64,000 nucleotides of DNA. Source: Prosthecodimorpha staleyi. Lineage in GTDB: Bacteria; Pseudomonadota; Alphaproteobacteria; Rhizobiales; Ancalomicrobiaceae. The notes beneath the pieces were generated by a model. That model ran no database searches, was not told where the DNA came from, and saw only the letters and a program-made list of their open reading frames with translations. The first letter of the stretch is position 1. Each line of letters begins with the position of its first letter. Made by a program: the position numbers and the translations under genes. Positions 48,224-60,653 of the stretch are shown here, piece after piece. The stretch is from NCBI RefSeq assembly GCF_018729455.1, contig NZ_JAHHZF010000014.1:62001-126000 (forward strand). Direction: 5' to 3'.

Positions 48224-50119
48224 TCACTGGTTCGGGCTGTTGCCGACCAGGCGGGACAGCACTTGCTGGTTGACCGAGAAGCCGACATCGCTGCGCAGCT
48301 GGCGGATATATTGCTCCTGCAGCGAGTTCTGAATGTCGGTGGCGATCTGCTTGTCGAGCGCGCGGCTGGTGTCGGTGTCGCCGAAGAAGACCGCCTCGTT
48401 GACCTCCTTGACGCGGATCACGAAGCGGCTGCCGTCCTCGCCGAGGGCCGTCGTGGCGGTGCCCTCGGGACCCGAGAAGGCGGCCGACACGACGCCGGCA
48501 CCAAGGCCTTCGGCAGGCTCGCCCCGCTTCAGCGCCGGCGAGGTCTTGACCTCCAGCCCCGCCGACGTCGCGACCTCTTCGATCGGCTCGCCCTTTTCGA
48601 TTCGCGCGGTCAGTTCCACCGCTTTGGCGGCGAGCCGGGCGCGCAACTGGTCGGCCTTCCAGCGGGCCGTGGCCTCGGCGGTCACTTCGTCGAGAGGGCG
48701 GTCGCGCGCGGGCGTGATGGCGGTCACTTCAAACCAGACGAAGCCATTGGCGCCATGCGGGATGGTGTCGTTCTCGACGCCGACGTCGCTTTCGAACGCC
48801 GCCGGAATGAGCTTGGCCGCCTCGGGCAGCCCGGTCGGCGAGGATCCGTCCGGCGCGCGGCCGGTGCGGTCGAACTCGACGGTCATAGCCTTCAGATCGA
48901 AGCGCTTGGCGACCTCGTCGAGATGGGCGCCGCCGGCGCGGGCATCTTCGATTTGGTCGTGCCGGGACATGATCTCGTTGACGGCCCGCTCGCGTGCGAC
49001 TTCGGCCTTGAGCTGATTCTTGACCTCCTCGAACGGCTTCTGGCCGGCCGGCTTGATCTCCATCAGACGCAGCATCACGGTCCGGAAGCGGCCCTTGACC
49101 ACGCCGGTCACGTCGCCGTCCTTGGCCAACGCGAAGGCTGCATCGCCGACCGCCGGATCGAGGAAGCCGGCCTTGCTCAAGAGCCCCAGATCGGCATCCT
49201 CGGCCTTGATCGAGCGCTCGGCGAGCAGATCGTCGAAGCTCTTGCCGGACTTCAGAAGCGCGGACGCCGCCTCGGCCTCCTCCGGCTTGTCGAAGGCGAT
49301 CTGCTGCACGCGCCGCTTCTCCGGATCGCCGAAGCGGCCGGGATTGCGCTGGTAGGCGGCCTTGGCGTCGTCGTCGGTCACGTCGCCGGGCCGGGCGATG
49401 GTCTCCGGGTCGATCGCAAGCGCCACGACCTTGCGGTATTCGGGCGCCCGGAACTGGACCTTGCGCTCCTCGAAATAGGTCTTCAGCACGTCCGGCGCCG
49501 GATCGGCGATGTCTCCGACGATGGCCGGAGTCAATTGCATATAGGAAACGACCCGCTCCTCGTTGCGGTAGGCATTGGCGGCCTCCAGCAGCATCTTCGG
49601 TGCCGGCATCGGGCCGGCGACGGCCTCGATCAACTGGCTGCGGATGGCGCTGTCGCGGGCGAGGGCGACATATTGATCTTCCGACCAGCCGTTGCTCTGC
49701 AGGATCTGGCTGAACCGGCCGCGCGAAAACTGGCCGCCGGCCTGGAAGGTCGGGTCGGCCTGGATCTGTCGCACGAGTTCAATGTCGGACACGCCGACGC
49801 CGAGCCGACGGGCGGTATCCAGAATCGCGGCGTCGGTCACCATCTGGCTGATCAGCAGCCCCGGCAGGCCGGCCCGGTTCGCCTCGTCACGGGTCATCGG
49901 CTTGCCGCGGCGCCGGCTGATCGTGTCGAGCTCGCGCCGATAGGCCTGGTCGAAGGCCGTGGTGGTCACCTTCTGACTGCCGACGGTGGCCACGGTATTG
50001 CCGCCGAAGCCGCGGAACACGTCCGAGACGCCCCAGAAAACGCCGAAGCTGACGATGAGAAGCGCAAGCAGAAGCTTGGCGATCCACGTGGAGGCGCCGC
50101 GGCGCATGGAGTCGAGCAT
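48224..50119 (-). CDS. ppiD: Periplasmic chaperone/peptidyl-prolyl isomerase PpiD
   Basis: 631 residues from the ATG at 50119. A single N-terminal helix (WIAKLLLALLIVSFGVFWGVSDVF) anchors it at the Sec translocon. A SurA-like N-domain follows (VTTTAFDQAYRRELDTISRRRG, GLPGLLISQMVTDAAILDTARRLGV), then a parvulin-like region (YQRNPGRFGDPEKRRVQQIAF, FAKDGDVTGVVKGRFRTVMLRLMEIKP). It helps newly exported proteins fold. The divergent tpiA-secG order behind it and trpE ahead are common in this class; secG, the translocon subunit, is close by. Confidence 0.93.
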   Translation of the reverse strand: MLDSMRRGASTWIAKLLLALLIVSFGVFWGVSDVFRGFGGNTVATVGSQKVTTTAFDQAYRRELDTISRRRGKPMTRDEANRAGLPGLLISQMVTDAAILDTARRLGVGVSDIELVRQIQADPTFQAGGQFSRGRFSQILQSNGWSEDQYVALARDSAIRSQLIEAVAGPMPAPKMLLEAANAYRNEERVVSYMQLTPAIVGDIADPAPDVLKTYFEERKVQFRAPEYRKVVALAIDPETIARPGDVTDDDAKAAYQRNPGRFGDPEKRRVQQIAFDKPEEAEAASALLKSGKSFDDLLAERSIKAEDADLGLLSKAGFLDPAVGDAAFALAKDGDVTGVVKGRFRTVMLRLMEIKPAGQKPFEEVKNQLKAEVARERAVNEIMSRHDQIEDARAGGAHLDEVAKRFDLKAMTVEFDRTGRAPDGSSPTGLPEAAKLIPAAFESDVGVENDTIPHGANGFVWFEVTAITPARDRPLDEVTAEATARWKADQLRARLAAKAVELTARIEKGEPIEEVATSAGLEVKTSPALKRGEPAEGLGAGVVSAAFSGPEGTATTALGEDGSRFVIRVKEVNEAVFFGDTDTSRALDKQIATDIQNSLQEQYIRQLRSDVGFSVNQQVLSRLVGNSPNQ

Positions 50120-50357
50120 GGACTGGGACCGGTTCCTGGTCTGACGAGCGGGGACCCCCGCGAGCGGCGCGGATCATAGGGAGACCGCCCGACAAGGGCA
50201 AGGCGCGCCGAACGTGCACGGATCCGCGGGGTACCGGGGCCTCGCGAGCGGGCTCGTGGAGGTCTTCGGTCCGGCCGGCACGCCTTTCGGCGGCCTTCCG
50301 ACCGTCGGAGCGGTCTGGTAAGCCGGCGGCATCAGAAGACGCGTGGAGGAGATGGGC

Positions 50358-51104
50358 ATGAAGCCGCTGGTCGCCGGGAACTGGAAGATGAACGGGCTCT
50401 CGGCCTCGCTGGCCGAGATCGACCGGATGGCCGCCGGCTTCGACGCCGCGCTGGCTGGACGGATCGACCTGATGGTCTGTCCACCCGCGACCCTCCTGGC
50501 GGCCCTGGCGGCACGCGCGGCGACGACCGGGATCGCGGTCGGCGGGCAGGACTGCCACCCTGCGGCCTCGGGCGCGCATACCGGCGATATCGCTGCGGAG
50601 ATGATCGCCGATGCCGGCGGCACGGCCGTGATCGTCGGCCATTCCGAACGCCGCTCCGATCATGGCGAGTCCGACGCCGTCGTGAAGGCCAAGGCCGAGG
50701 CGGCCCTGCGCGCCGGCCTGACCGCCATCGTCTGCATCGGCGAGACGCGCGCCGAGCGCGAGGCCGGTCGCACGCTGGATGTGGTCGGCGGCCAGTTGGC
50801 CGGCTCGCTGCCGGACGGGGCCCATGCCGGCAATCTGGTGGTCGCCTACGAGCCGGTCTGGGCGATCGGCACGGGGCTGACGCCGACGCCGGCCGACGTG
50901 GCGGAGGTGCATGGCTTCCTGCGCGGCCGCCTCGTTGTCCTGCTCGGTGCGGAGGGCAGCAATGTCCGCATTCTTTACGGCGGCTCGGTCAAGCCGTCGA
51001 ATGCGGCGGAGTTGATGGCCGTGCCGGACGTGAACGGCGCGCTGGTCGGCGGCGCCAGCCTGAAGGCGGCGGATTTCCTGGGAATCGCCGCCGCCTATCG
51101 GTGA
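50358..51104 (+). CDS. tpiA: Triosephosphate isomerase
   Basis: 248 residues from the ATG at 50358 ([13 protein letters not shown]), which has GGAGGA seven bases upstream; earlier GTG and ATG codons in frame are less likely. Catalytic Lys in GNWKMN, His in [11 protein letters not shown] and Glu in [11 protein letters not shown] (loop 6) are all present, as is the phosphate-binding YGGSVKPSN. It interconverts DHAP and glyceraldehyde-3-phosphate. It diverges from ppiD and precedes secG. Confidence 0.97.
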   Translation: MKPLVAGNWKMNGLSASLAEIDRMAAGFDAALAGRIDLMVCPPATLLAALAARAATTGIAVGGQDCHPAASGAHTGDIAAEMIADAGGTAVIVGHSERRSDHGESDAVVKAKAEAALRAGLTAIVCIGETRAEREAGRTLDVVGGQLAGSLPDGAHAGNLVVAYEPVWAIGTGLTPTPADVAEVHGFLRGRLVVLLGAEGSNVRILYGGSVKPSNAAELMAVPDVNGALVGGASLKAADFLGIAAAYR

Positions 51105-51230
51105 CGGCACCGAGGCGCCGGCGCATTGTTGTGCGCCGTCCGCGCTTGCCGCATCGCGCGGGTTGGCAACCGGCCGCGCGATCGTGTATGACGCATCCGA
51201 ATTGCGCCGCCGCTGGCGGCTCCCTATCTG

Positions 51231-51267
51231 ATGCCGAGCGGGATCGAACCACGGTCCGGCTCGGCAT
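51231..51267. terminator. Hairpin between tpiA and secG
   Basis: ATGCCGAGC (51231-51239) pairs perfectly with GCTCGGCAT (51259-51267). On the minus strand the loop region reads like a tRNA T-arm (GGTTCGATCCC). No T-run follows on either strand. It may attenuate tpiA read-through or be a processed leader of secG. Confidence 0.4.
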
Positions 51268-51327
51268 GCGTTCGTGCAATCACATCCCCTGGACGCCAGC
51301 GGCCCACGGGACTACCGGGACGATTCG

Positions 51328-53611
<2,284 letters not shown>

Positions 53612-53685
53612 GAGACACCGCAGGGCCGGCCTGACCGGGCCGGCCTCGGCCCTCCACAGGCCTTGCGGGAACTTCTGAAAATGCA

Positions 53686-53719
53686 AAGGGCCGGAGGCGG
53701 TTTGCCGCCTCCGGCCCTT
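53686..53719. terminator. Bidirectional terminator, pyrG / tctC
   Basis: AAGGGCCGGAGGCGG and its complement form a perfect 15-bp stem (53686-53700 with 53705-53719) with loop TTTG; A/T-rich flanks on both sides suit both convergent genes. It begins about 75 bp after the pyrG stop and ends 22 bp from the tctC stop. Confidence 0.8.
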
Positions 53720-53741
53720 GTCGTCTTTCAAGGCCGGACGA

Positions 53742-54710
53742 TCACTTCTCGCCCATGCCCTTCAGGATCGGGTTCCAGCGGGCGACTTCGCTTTCGACCA
53801 GCTTCTGCAGCGCGTCCGGCGTGCGGCCGGCCTTGTCGGGGATGACGCCGCCGAGTTCGAGCAGGCGCTTGCGGGTGTTCTCGTCGTCGAGCGCCTTGTC
53901 GAGCGCGGCGGCCAGCTTGGCGACGATCGGGGCCGGGGTGCCCTTCGGGGCGAAGACCGCGTTCCAGGCCGAGACCTGGTAGTCGGGCAGGCCGGCTTCC
54001 TTGGTGGTCGGCACGTTCGGCAGGGCCGGGGAGCGCTCCGGGGTGGCGATCGCATAGGCCTTGATGGTGCCGGCGGCGATCTGCGGGGCGACGTTGACGA
54101 TCTGGTCGGCCATGTAGTCGACCGAATTGGCCATCAGGTCGTTCAGCGCCGGGCCGGTGCCGCGATAGGCGATCATGGCCGGCTTGATGCCGAGCTGGGC
54201 ATTGAGCAGCACGCCGGTCGAATGAGAGACCGAACCGACGCCGGCATGGGCCATGTTGATCTTGGCCTCGTTGGCCTTCACATAGGCGATGAAGCCCTTC
54301 AGGTCCGGCGCCGGGAAGTCCTTCTTGGCGACGATCAGGATCGGCGTGCCGGCGGCCAGCCCGATCGGGGCGAAGTCCTTGGCCGGATCATATTTGAGGT
54401 TGGGATAGAGGGCCGGCGCGGCGCCGTGGGTGCCCATGTGGCCCATCATGATCGTGTAGCCGTCCGGGGCCGCCTGGGCGCCGCGCGTGATGCCGGTGGT
54501 GCCTCCAGCGCCGGCGACGTTCTCGACCACGACCTGCTGGCCGAGCGTCTTCGACATGTGGTCGCCGACGATGCGCGCCACCACGTCGGTGGGTCCGCCC
54601 GCGGCGAAGGGCACGATCATGGTGACCTGACGGACCGGATAGTTGTCCTGAGCCAGGGCTGCGGTGCCGAAGCCGACCACGGCGGCGACGGCGATAAGCA
54701 AGGATTTCAT
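53742..54710 (-). CDS. tctC: Tripartite tricarboxylate transporter substrate-binding protein
   Basis: 322 residues from the ATG at 54710, with GGAGG eight bases upstream, and signal peptide MKSLLIAVAAVVGFGTAALA. It is a Bug-type receptor: YPVRQVTMIVPFAAGGPTDVVARIVGDHMSKTLGQQVVVENVAGAGGTTG, the classic ligand-loop region, then GSVSHSTG and YRGTGPALNDLMANSVDYM. The ligand is probably a carboxylate, but the Bug family is broad. Last gene of tctB-tctA-tctC. Confidence 0.95.
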   Translation of the reverse strand: MKSLLIAVAAVVGFGTAALAQDNYPVRQVTMIVPFAAGGPTDVVARIVGDHMSKTLGQQVVVENVAGAGGTTGITRGAQAAPDGYTIMMGHMGTHGAAPALYPNLKYDPAKDFAPIGLAAGTPILIVAKKDFPAPDLKGFIAYVKANEAKINMAHAGVGSVSHSTGVLLNAQLGIKPAMIAYRGTGPALNDLMANSVDYMADQIVNVAPQIAAGTIKAYAIATPERSPALPNVPTTKEAGLPDYQVSAWNAVFAPKGTPAPIVAKLAAALDKALDDENTRKRLLELGGVIPDKAGRTPDALQKLVESEVARWNPILKGMGEK

Positions 54711-54754
54711 CGAGGTACCTCCCATTGTTGATTTGAAGCGCGAAGTCCCGGCCG

Positions 54755-56257
54755 TCACTCGGTGAAGACCTCGTCGCGTTCCCGGCGGATCGACGGGAGC
54801 AGGGCGACGGCGAGCGCCGCGAAGGCGATCACAAGCAGCACGGCACTGATCGGACGTTCGAGGAAGATCATCGGATCGCCGCGCGACAGCGACAACGCGC
54901 GACGGAGGTTTTCTTCCATCAGCTTGCCGAGCACGAAGCCGAGCAGCAGCGGCGCCGGTTCGAAGCCGACCTTGATGAAGCCGTAGCCGATCAGCCCGAA
55001 CAGCGCGATCAGCATCACGTCGATCGGCTGCGAGCCGATCGAATAGATACCGATGCCGCAGAAGATCAGGATCGAGGGGAACAGCAGCCGGTAGGGCACC
55101 TTCAGCAGCCGGACCCACAGGCCGACCAGCGGAAGGTTGATGATCAGCAGCATCAGGTTGCCGACCCACATCGAGGCGATCATGCCCCAGAACAGGTTCG
55201 GGTTCTTGGTCATCACCTGCGGGCCGGGAATGATGCCCTTGATGGTCATGGCGCCGACCATCAGGGCCATCACGGCGTTGGGCGGGATGCCGAGCGTCAG
55301 GAGCGGGATGAACGAGGTCTGCGCGCCGGCATTGTTGGCACTTTCCGGGCCGGCGACGCCCTCGATGGCGCCGCGGCCGAAGCGGCTCGGGTCGCGCGCG
55401 ATCTTCTTTTCGACCGCATAGGAGGCGAACGGGCCGAGCACCGCGCCGTTGCCGGGTAGAATACCGAGCACGGCGCCGAGAGCCGTGCCGCGCAGCACGG
55501 GATTGACGCAGTCCTTGAGGTCCTGGAGGCTCGGCAGCAGGCGGCCGATCGGCCGGCGGACCACGTCGCGCGACTCGCTCTCCTCCAGGCTGCGCAGGAT
55601 CTCGGCGATGCCGAACAGGCCCATCGCCAGCACCGCGAAATCGATGCCCTCGGCCAGGAAGGCGAGGCCGAAGGTCATCCGCTCCTCGCCGGTCTCCAGG
55701 TCGTTGCCGATGGTCGAGAGCAGCACGCCGAGCACGATCATCGAGATCGCCTTCAAGATCGAGCCGCGGGCCAGCACGACCGCGAAGACGAGCCCCATGA
55801 CCATCAGCGAGAAGTATTCGGGTGCGGTGAACAGCAGCGCGAGCCGGCTGAGCGGCGCGCCGAGCGCGGCGATCAGCAGGGTCGCGACCGTGCCGGCGAA
55901 GAAGGAGCCGATCGCCGCGACGCCGAGCGCGATGCCGGCCCGCCCGTTGCGGGCCATCATGTGGCCGTCGATGGCGGTGACGACCGAGGTCGCCTCGCCG
56001 GGGATGTTGACCAGGATGGCGGTGGTCGAGCCGCCATACTGGGCGCCGTAATAGATGCCGGCGAGCATGATCAGCGCGCCGACCGGGTCGATGTTGAAGG
56101 TGATCGGCAGCAGCATCGCGATCGTGGCGATCGGGCCGACGCCCGGCAGGACGCCGATCAGCGTGCCGACCAGGCAGCCGATGAAGCACAGCAGGATGTT
56201 CTGCAGCGTCAGGGCGACGCCGAAGCCGAGCGCCAGATTGGCGAGGAAATCAGACAT
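54755..56257 (-). CDS. tctA: Tripartite tricarboxylate transporter large permease
   Basis: 500 residues from the ATG at 56257, about eleven to twelve membrane helices. TctA signatures: GTLIGVLPGVGPIATIAMLLPITF, YYGAQYGGSTTAILVNIPGEATS and GILPGNGAVLGPFASYAVEKK with LGIPPNAVMALMVGA, covering the two G-rich re-entrant motifs. It is the channel of the Na+- or H+-driven TTT importer. It overlaps tctB by eight bases and lies 44 bp before tctC. Confidence 0.96.
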   Translation of the reverse strand: MSDFLANLALGFGVALTLQNILLCFIGCLVGTLIGVLPGVGPIATIAMLLPITFNIDPVGALIMLAGIYYGAQYGGSTTAILVNIPGEATSVVTAIDGHMMARNGRAGIALGVAAIGSFFAGTVATLLIAALGAPLSRLALLFTAPEYFSLMVMGLVFAVVLARGSILKAISMIVLGVLLSTIGNDLETGEERMTFGLAFLAEGIDFAVLAMGLFGIAEILRSLEESESRDVVRRPIGRLLPSLQDLKDCVNPVLRGTALGAVLGILPGNGAVLGPFASYAVEKKIARDPSRFGRGAIEGVAGPESANNAGAQTSFIPLLTLGIPPNAVMALMVGAMTIKGIIPGPQVMTKNPNLFWGMIASMWVGNLMLLIINLPLVGLWVRLLKVPYRLLFPSILIFCGIGIYSIGSQPIDVMLIALFGLIGYGFIKVGFEPAPLLLGFVLGKLMEENLRRALSLSRGDPMIFLERPISAVLLVIAFAALAVALLPSIRRERDEVFTE

Positions 56258-56891
56258 GGGCCTTCTCCCGGCGAGCCGCGGCGAAGGCCGGGATGGCGGT
56301 CAGGGCGCCGAGCACCACATAGGCGCCGGCGATCGCGCGCAGGACGTCGTGATGCGACCAGCCGGCCGGGATGCGGTCCTGCAGGGCCTGCGGATAGACC
56401 GGGATGGCCAGATTGAGCAGGTCGCCGAACAGGATGATGCAGAAGGCGGTCAGGATGAGAGAGAGCGGGATCAGTTCGAGGAGGCGGGATTGCGGGCTCG
56501 CCTGCCCGCCGATCAGCATGGCGAGCGGCCCGGCGACCGCCAGGCCGAGGCCGGGCGTTACCACGAAACCGAGATCGAACGGCCGGATCGTCAGTCCGAA
56601 CACGACCAGGCCGAGCGGAATCAGGATGGCCGGGCGCAGGTGCAGCCCTTCGACACGGGCATCCGGCTTCACGAACCCGAACACGACCAGAAGCAGGCCG
56701 CACAGCCCGAGCAGGGCCGCCAGCATCTTCGGCATCATGGCCGGCCCCATGGCCCGCATGGTGCCGGCGGAGAGCGGAGAGATCACCCACCAGGCGAAAA
56801 CCGCCAATGCGATCAAAACGATGCCGCCGAGAATGCTCTGGTTCATTCCGCCGCGCCTGTCCGGCGCCGGACTCCCCTCGTGACCTGCCAT
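56250..56891 (-). CDS. tctB: Tripartite tricarboxylate transporter small permease
   Basis: 213 residues from the ATG at 56891, where GGGAGG lies about six bases upstream; ATG at 56846 is an alternative. Four to five membrane helices with a poorly conserved sequence, as usual for TctB (LGGIVLIALAVFAWWVI, GPAMMPKMLAALLGLCGLLLV). Assignment rests on size, helices and the overlap with tctA. It is the first gene of the operon; no tctDE-type two-component system adjoins it. Confidence 0.9.
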   Translation of the reverse strand: MAGHEGSPAPDRRGGMNQSILGGIVLIALAVFAWWVISPLSAGTMRAMGPAMMPKMLAALLGLCGLLLVVFGFVKPDARVEGLHLRPAILIPLGLVVFGLTIRPFDLGFVVTPGLGLAVAGPLAMLIGGQASPQSRLLELIPLSLILTAFCIILFGDLLNLAIPVYPQALQDRIPAGWSHHDVLRAIAGAYVVLGALTAIPAFAAARREKAHV

Positions 56892-57008
56892 CCCGGCCCT
56901 CCCATTGCTGCAGCGCGGAAGGTCCGGTCATTGCCGTCCCGAGACTTTCCGCACCGCGCCTCCCGGGCTCTTCATAGCAGACCTGAGGAGTAAGGAAACA
57001 GATAGCTC

Positions 57009-58685
57009 TCAGGGGCTTGCCGGGGCGACCGCCAGCGGAACCCGGATCGGCATGGCCGGATCGGAATCCTTGATGAGCGCTTCGACCGGAACATAGACGA
57101 GATCGTAGTCGCCCGTCTCGTCCGGTGCCTGCAGGCGGGCGGTTCGGGCGCGCGCTGCGAGCGTCGCCACCGGGGCATCCGACAGGCTGGTATAGCCGCG
57201 CCGCACGATCGCGATCCGGTCGCCTTCGGCTGCCGGCAGCGAGACGGCGAGATCGAGCCAGGTCCCGGGGCGCACATCGCGCGGCGGGGCGACGAAGTCG
57301 GGGCCGCCTGTGACCTCGATCACCCGTTCGGCAACCGGCAGGTCGGCCTGGCCGACATGGACCAGCCGCAACTGGCTGCGCCCCGGCGGCAGGCGCCACA
57401 GCGCCCGCGTCGGACCGGGTGTCGTCACCGTATCGGTCGGCCGGAAGCCGGGCCAGCCGGCGGGAACGAAGGGGCGGATCTCGAGCCGCAGTGCCGCCGG
57501 CACCTCGCTCGCCCAGCCGAGTTCGACCGGCTCGCGGAAGCGCGCCGACGCCGGCCCGATCACCCGGACGGCGGTCGGGGCAACCTCCAGGGTCGTCTCG
57601 GCCAGGGGGGCGTCGTCACCGTTGATCTCCAGCCTGAACCGTCCGCCGGAGAGCGGCGCGACGAAGTCGATCGTCTTGCCGGCATCGACGAAGCCGGAGG
57701 CGACGTTGCGGCGATCGCCCTCGGCCTCGCGCATCCCCCAGGTCGCCGGACGGGCGAAGCTGCCGGTGACCGGAAGCCTCAGAGAATCGCCCCCGCGAAT
57801 CCGTTCGGGCAGATCGATCCGGGCGTCGCTCGGGCCGACCTCGACCACCCAACGCGCCACCCGCAGGATCGGCGCGCAGGACAGATAGGACGCGATATGG
57901 CGCCCGGGCCGGGCGCTTGCCTCCAGGCTGACCTCGCGTCGCGCACCGAGCGCTTCGGCCTTGCGGGGATCGCCGCCGCGCGCGCCGACGCGGGCCATCA
58001 CGGCGAGGCCGTCGGGTGCCGCCGGGTTCGACCAGGCGAGCCGGATGCGGCTCGCGGCCGGGGGCATGGCCTCGACCGGGACGGGCTCGATCGCCGGCGC
58101 GATCCGGTCGAGCGGGATCGTCATCTCGGCCTGACCGCCCTCGACGACCGTGGCGGTCGCCTCGCCCCAGCGCATCGGCTGCGTCCCGAGCGCGACACGG
58201 AAACGATAGGCGCCGGCCGGCAGCGTCATCGCGGTGCCCGATGGGACCTGCTCCAGAAAACGATCGTCCGGATCGCGGATCGCCGCCACCTGCGCGGCCG
58301 CGGCCACCGCACCATCGCGCGGATCGAGGGCGCGGACCGTGATCGTGCCGCGCGGCGCGTTCAGGAGTTCGTCGCGCGAGAACAGGGCCGGGATGCCGTA
58401 CCAGGGCATGAACACGGTCAGGAACAGGGCGCCGGTCGGGTTCGGCCCGCGCACCGGGCGGAAGCCGCCGGCCGGGCATTTCGGCGCGACGGGGGCGCCG
58501 AAAGCGGCCGGCACCGGGCCCGCGAAGGCCGCCGGGACCTCCGCCTCGTCGCTCCAGGCGGTCGGTGCCGCCTCCCAGCCCTTGAACAGGTCGCGCAGCA
58601 CGAAGCTGGCGAAGGCCAGGAAGGCGAGGCCGGCCAGGGCGGCGAGCCCGAACAGCCAGGCGACGAGCTTCAATAGAAAGCGCAT
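57009..58685 (-). CDS. Membrane-anchored large exported protein, unknown function
   Basis: 558 residues from the ATG at 58685 (MRFLLKLVAWLFGLAALAGLAFLAFASFVL), one N-terminal helix then a long periplasmic part without recognised enzymatic motifs. Segments such as PGTWLDLAVSLPAAEGDRIAIVRRGYTSLSDAPVATLAARARTARLQAPDETGDYDLVYV resemble the beta-sandwich modules found at the C-terminus of VWA/channel-like proteins. Earlier regions repeat similar strand-rich units (AGAYRFRVALG, GGRFRLEING). A chain of Ig-like modules is likely. It lies 117 bp downstream of tctB, probably as its own unit. Confidence 0.72.
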   Translation of the reverse strand: MRFLLKLVAWLFGLAALAGLAFLAFASFVLRDLFKGWEAAPTAWSDEAEVPAAFAGPVPAAFGAPVAPKCPAGGFRPVRGPNPTGALFLTVFMPWYGIPALFSRDELLNAPRGTITVRALDPRDGAVAAAAQVAAIRDPDDRFLEQVPSGTAMTLPAGAYRFRVALGTQPMRWGEATATVVEGGQAEMTIPLDRIAPAIEPVPVEAMPPAASRIRLAWSNPAAPDGLAVMARVGARGGDPRKAEALGARREVSLEASARPGRHIASYLSCAPILRVARWVVEVGPSDARIDLPERIRGGDSLRLPVTGSFARPATWGMREAEGDRRNVASGFVDAGKTIDFVAPLSGGRFRLEINGDDAPLAETTLEVAPTAVRVIGPASARFREPVELGWASEVPAALRLEIRPFVPAGWPGFRPTDTVTTPGPTRALWRLPPGRSQLRLVHVGQADLPVAERVIEVTGGPDFVAPPRDVRPGTWLDLAVSLPAAEGDRIAIVRRGYTSLSDAPVATLAARARTARLQAPDETGDYDLVYVPVEALIKDSDPAMPIRVPLAVAPASP

Positions 58686-58902
58686 GGGCGGCAGCACTCC
58701 GGCGGACTCGGGATCGCTTCGGGCGGACGGCGGATGCAATCTGCCACAGCCGGGGCGCCCCTGTCCGATGCCGGCCGGGGCGTCGGGCGGCATGTCGATT
58801 GCTTTTTGGGGCGCCGGTCCGGCGGGGAGGGGCGGGACCGGGGAGCGCGATGCCGAGGCGGATCGCGATGCCTGTATGTCGATGGCCGGTGCGCGAATAT
58901 GA

Positions 58903-58934
58903 AACGGCCCCGCGGTGGCGAACCGGGGGCCGTT
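58903..58934 (-). terminator. Terminator after the first chemotaxis receptor gene
   Basis: AACGGCCCC (58903-58911) pairs with GGGGCCGTT (58926-58934), and CGGT with ACCG inside. On the minus strand TTTCATATTCG follows. It lies 25 bp downstream of the gene ending at 58959. Confidence 0.7.
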
Positions 58935-58958
58935 CGATGACCGGAGACCTGATGGGCG

Positions 58959-60653
58959 TCAGGCGGCCTTGAGCTGCTCGACGAAGAGATTGACTTCCTT
59001 CTGCAGGTCCTTGGCCTGGCCCGACAGGGTGCCGGAGAGGCCCATCAGCTGGTTGGAGGCGGCGCCGGTCATCTCGGCGGCGCGGCCGACGCCGGTGATG
59101 TTCTCGGTCACCTGCTCGGTGCCGCGGGCGGCGAGCTGGGTGTTGGACGAGATCTCGCCGGTCGCGGCGCTCTGCTGCTCGATCGCCGAGGCGATGGCCG
59201 ACGAGATGGCCTGGATGTCGGCGACGGTGCCGACGATCTTCTCGATCGCGCCGACCGTGCGGTTGGTGGCAAGCTGGATTTCGCCGATCTTGCCGCCGAT
59301 CTCCTCGGTCGCCTTAGCGGTCTGGGCCGCCAGTTGCTTGACCTCGGAGGCGACCACCGCAAAGCCGCGGCCGGCCTCGCCGGCCCGCGCCGCCTCGATG
59401 GTGGCGTTGAGGGCGAGCAGGTTGGTCTGGCCGGCGATGTTGTTGATCAGATCGATGACCTCGCCGATCTTGTCGGCGGCCTGCGACAGGGCCTTCACGT
59501 CCATCTCGGTGCGGGCGGCCTCGTCGGCGGCGACCTTGGCGACGGAGTTGGACTTGGCGACCTGGCCGGCGATCTCGCGGATCGAGGTCGACATTTCCTC
59601 GGTCGAGGCCGCCACCGTCTGGACGTTGGTGGAGGCTTCCTCGGCGGCGCCGGACACGGCCTGGGCCTGCCGGCTGGTCTCCTCGGCGGTGGCCGAGAGA
59701 TTGCGCGCGGCATCGGAGACTTCGCCGGACGACTTGGCGAAGGCGGTCGCGATCGCCTCCATCCGGGAGACGAACTGCTCGGCAAGCGTGCCGCGCTTCC
59801 TGATACGTTCCTGCTCGGCAGCGGCGGCAGCCTCCTGCGCCCGACGCTGGCGTTCGGCCTCGGCGAGGGCGGACCTGAACGACTCCAGGCCACGGGCGAA
59901 CTGGCCGACCTCGTCCCGCCGCTCGGTATTCTCGACCGTCACCGAGTAGTCGCCCTTGCCGATCGTCGCCATGGTCTGCAGCAGGCGGGCGATCGGGGTG
60001 GAGACGGTGGCGCGCACGATCATGATGGCGAGGCCGACCACCAGAATGGTGGCCAGCACCATGCCGAGCAGCGTCATCATCGAGACCGAGCTGGCCATGG
60101 CGGAGTTGTCGTCGCTCATCTTGTCGACGGCGGCGATCAGAACGTCGTTGAACTTGACCAGCCGTCCCTGAGCGTCTCGCAACTGCGGCTCGCAGTCGGA
60201 GATCAACTTGGCCAGGGCCTTCTGATTTTCCGTCGGATCGGTCGATTGTGACATCCGGGCGACGTCGCCGCAGACACCGTTCATGACCGACCGGACTCCG
60301 CTCGTCAGCGCATCGAGATCGGCCGCCTTTGCGGGCATCGACGTCCGCGCCTTGCCGAGATTCTCCTCGAACTGCTCCAGAGCCTTGCGACGGTTCCCCG
60401 TCATCTGTTGGTTCGTGGCCTCGGTGGTGGCAGCGGCATTGCCGTAGAGCGAGGCGATCAGGTCCGAGATGTTCCGGTTGGCGCGCGCGACATAGACGGT
60501 CGCGTTGGATTCGGCGGCCAGAAGACGCGAATAGGCCTCGTCGATCGTCTTCATCGAGTGGGTCGCATACAGAATGCCACCCATTGACGTTAGAGCCAGC
60601 AGGAGCAGCAGGGCGGTGATCTTGGTGGCAAGCGTCAGATCTTTGAATGACAT
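58959..60653 (-). CDS. Methyl-accepting chemotaxis protein (first of a tandem pair)
   Basis: 564 residues from the ATG at 60653 ([21 protein letters not shown]), with GGGGGAA upstream; an in-frame start at 60701 is weaker. Two membrane helices (about 11-31 and 185-210) flank a helical periplasmic domain; HAMP ([21 protein letters not shown]) and a coiled-coil signalling domain follow, with the hairpin tip [45 protein letters not shown]. It ends [17 protein letters not shown] with no CheR-tethering pentapeptide. Signalling half nearly identical to the next gene; ligand unknown. Confidence 0.95.
   Translation of the reverse strand: MSFKDLTLATKITALLLLLALTSMGGILYATHSMKTIDEAYSRLLAAESNATVYVARANRNISDLIASLYGNAAATTEATNQQMTGNRRKALEQFEENLGKARTSMPAKAADLDALTSGVRSVMNGVCGDVARMSQSTDPTENQKALAKLISDCEPQLRDAQGRLVKFNDVLIAAVDKMSDDNSAMASSVSMMTLLGMVLATILVVGLAIMIVRATVSTPIARLLQTMATIGKGDYSVTVENTERRDEVGQFARGLESFRSALAEAERQRRAQEAAAAAEQERIRKRGTLAEQFVSRMEAIATAFAKSSGEVSDAARNLSATAEETSRQAQAVSGAAEEASTNVQTVAASTEEMSTSIREIAGQVAKSNSVAKVAADEAARTEMDVKALSQAADKIGEVIDLINNIAGQTNLLALNATIEAARAGEAGRGFAVVASEVKQLAAQTAKATEEIGGKIGEIQLATNRTVGAIEKIVGTVADIQAISSAIASAIEQQSAATGEISSNTQLAARGTEQVTENITGVGRAAEMTGAASNQLMGLSGTLSGQAKDLQKEVNLFVEQLKAA

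Noticed and set aside
46697-50179. A plus-strand open frame of more than 1,100 codons opposite trpE and ppiD
   Set aside because: Antisense shadow of two well-supported genes, with low-complexity composition and no start signal.
51231-51267. A tRNA gene between tpiA and secG
   Set aside because: Only a T-arm-like loop and acceptor-like stem are present; there are no D or anticodon arms and no CCA.
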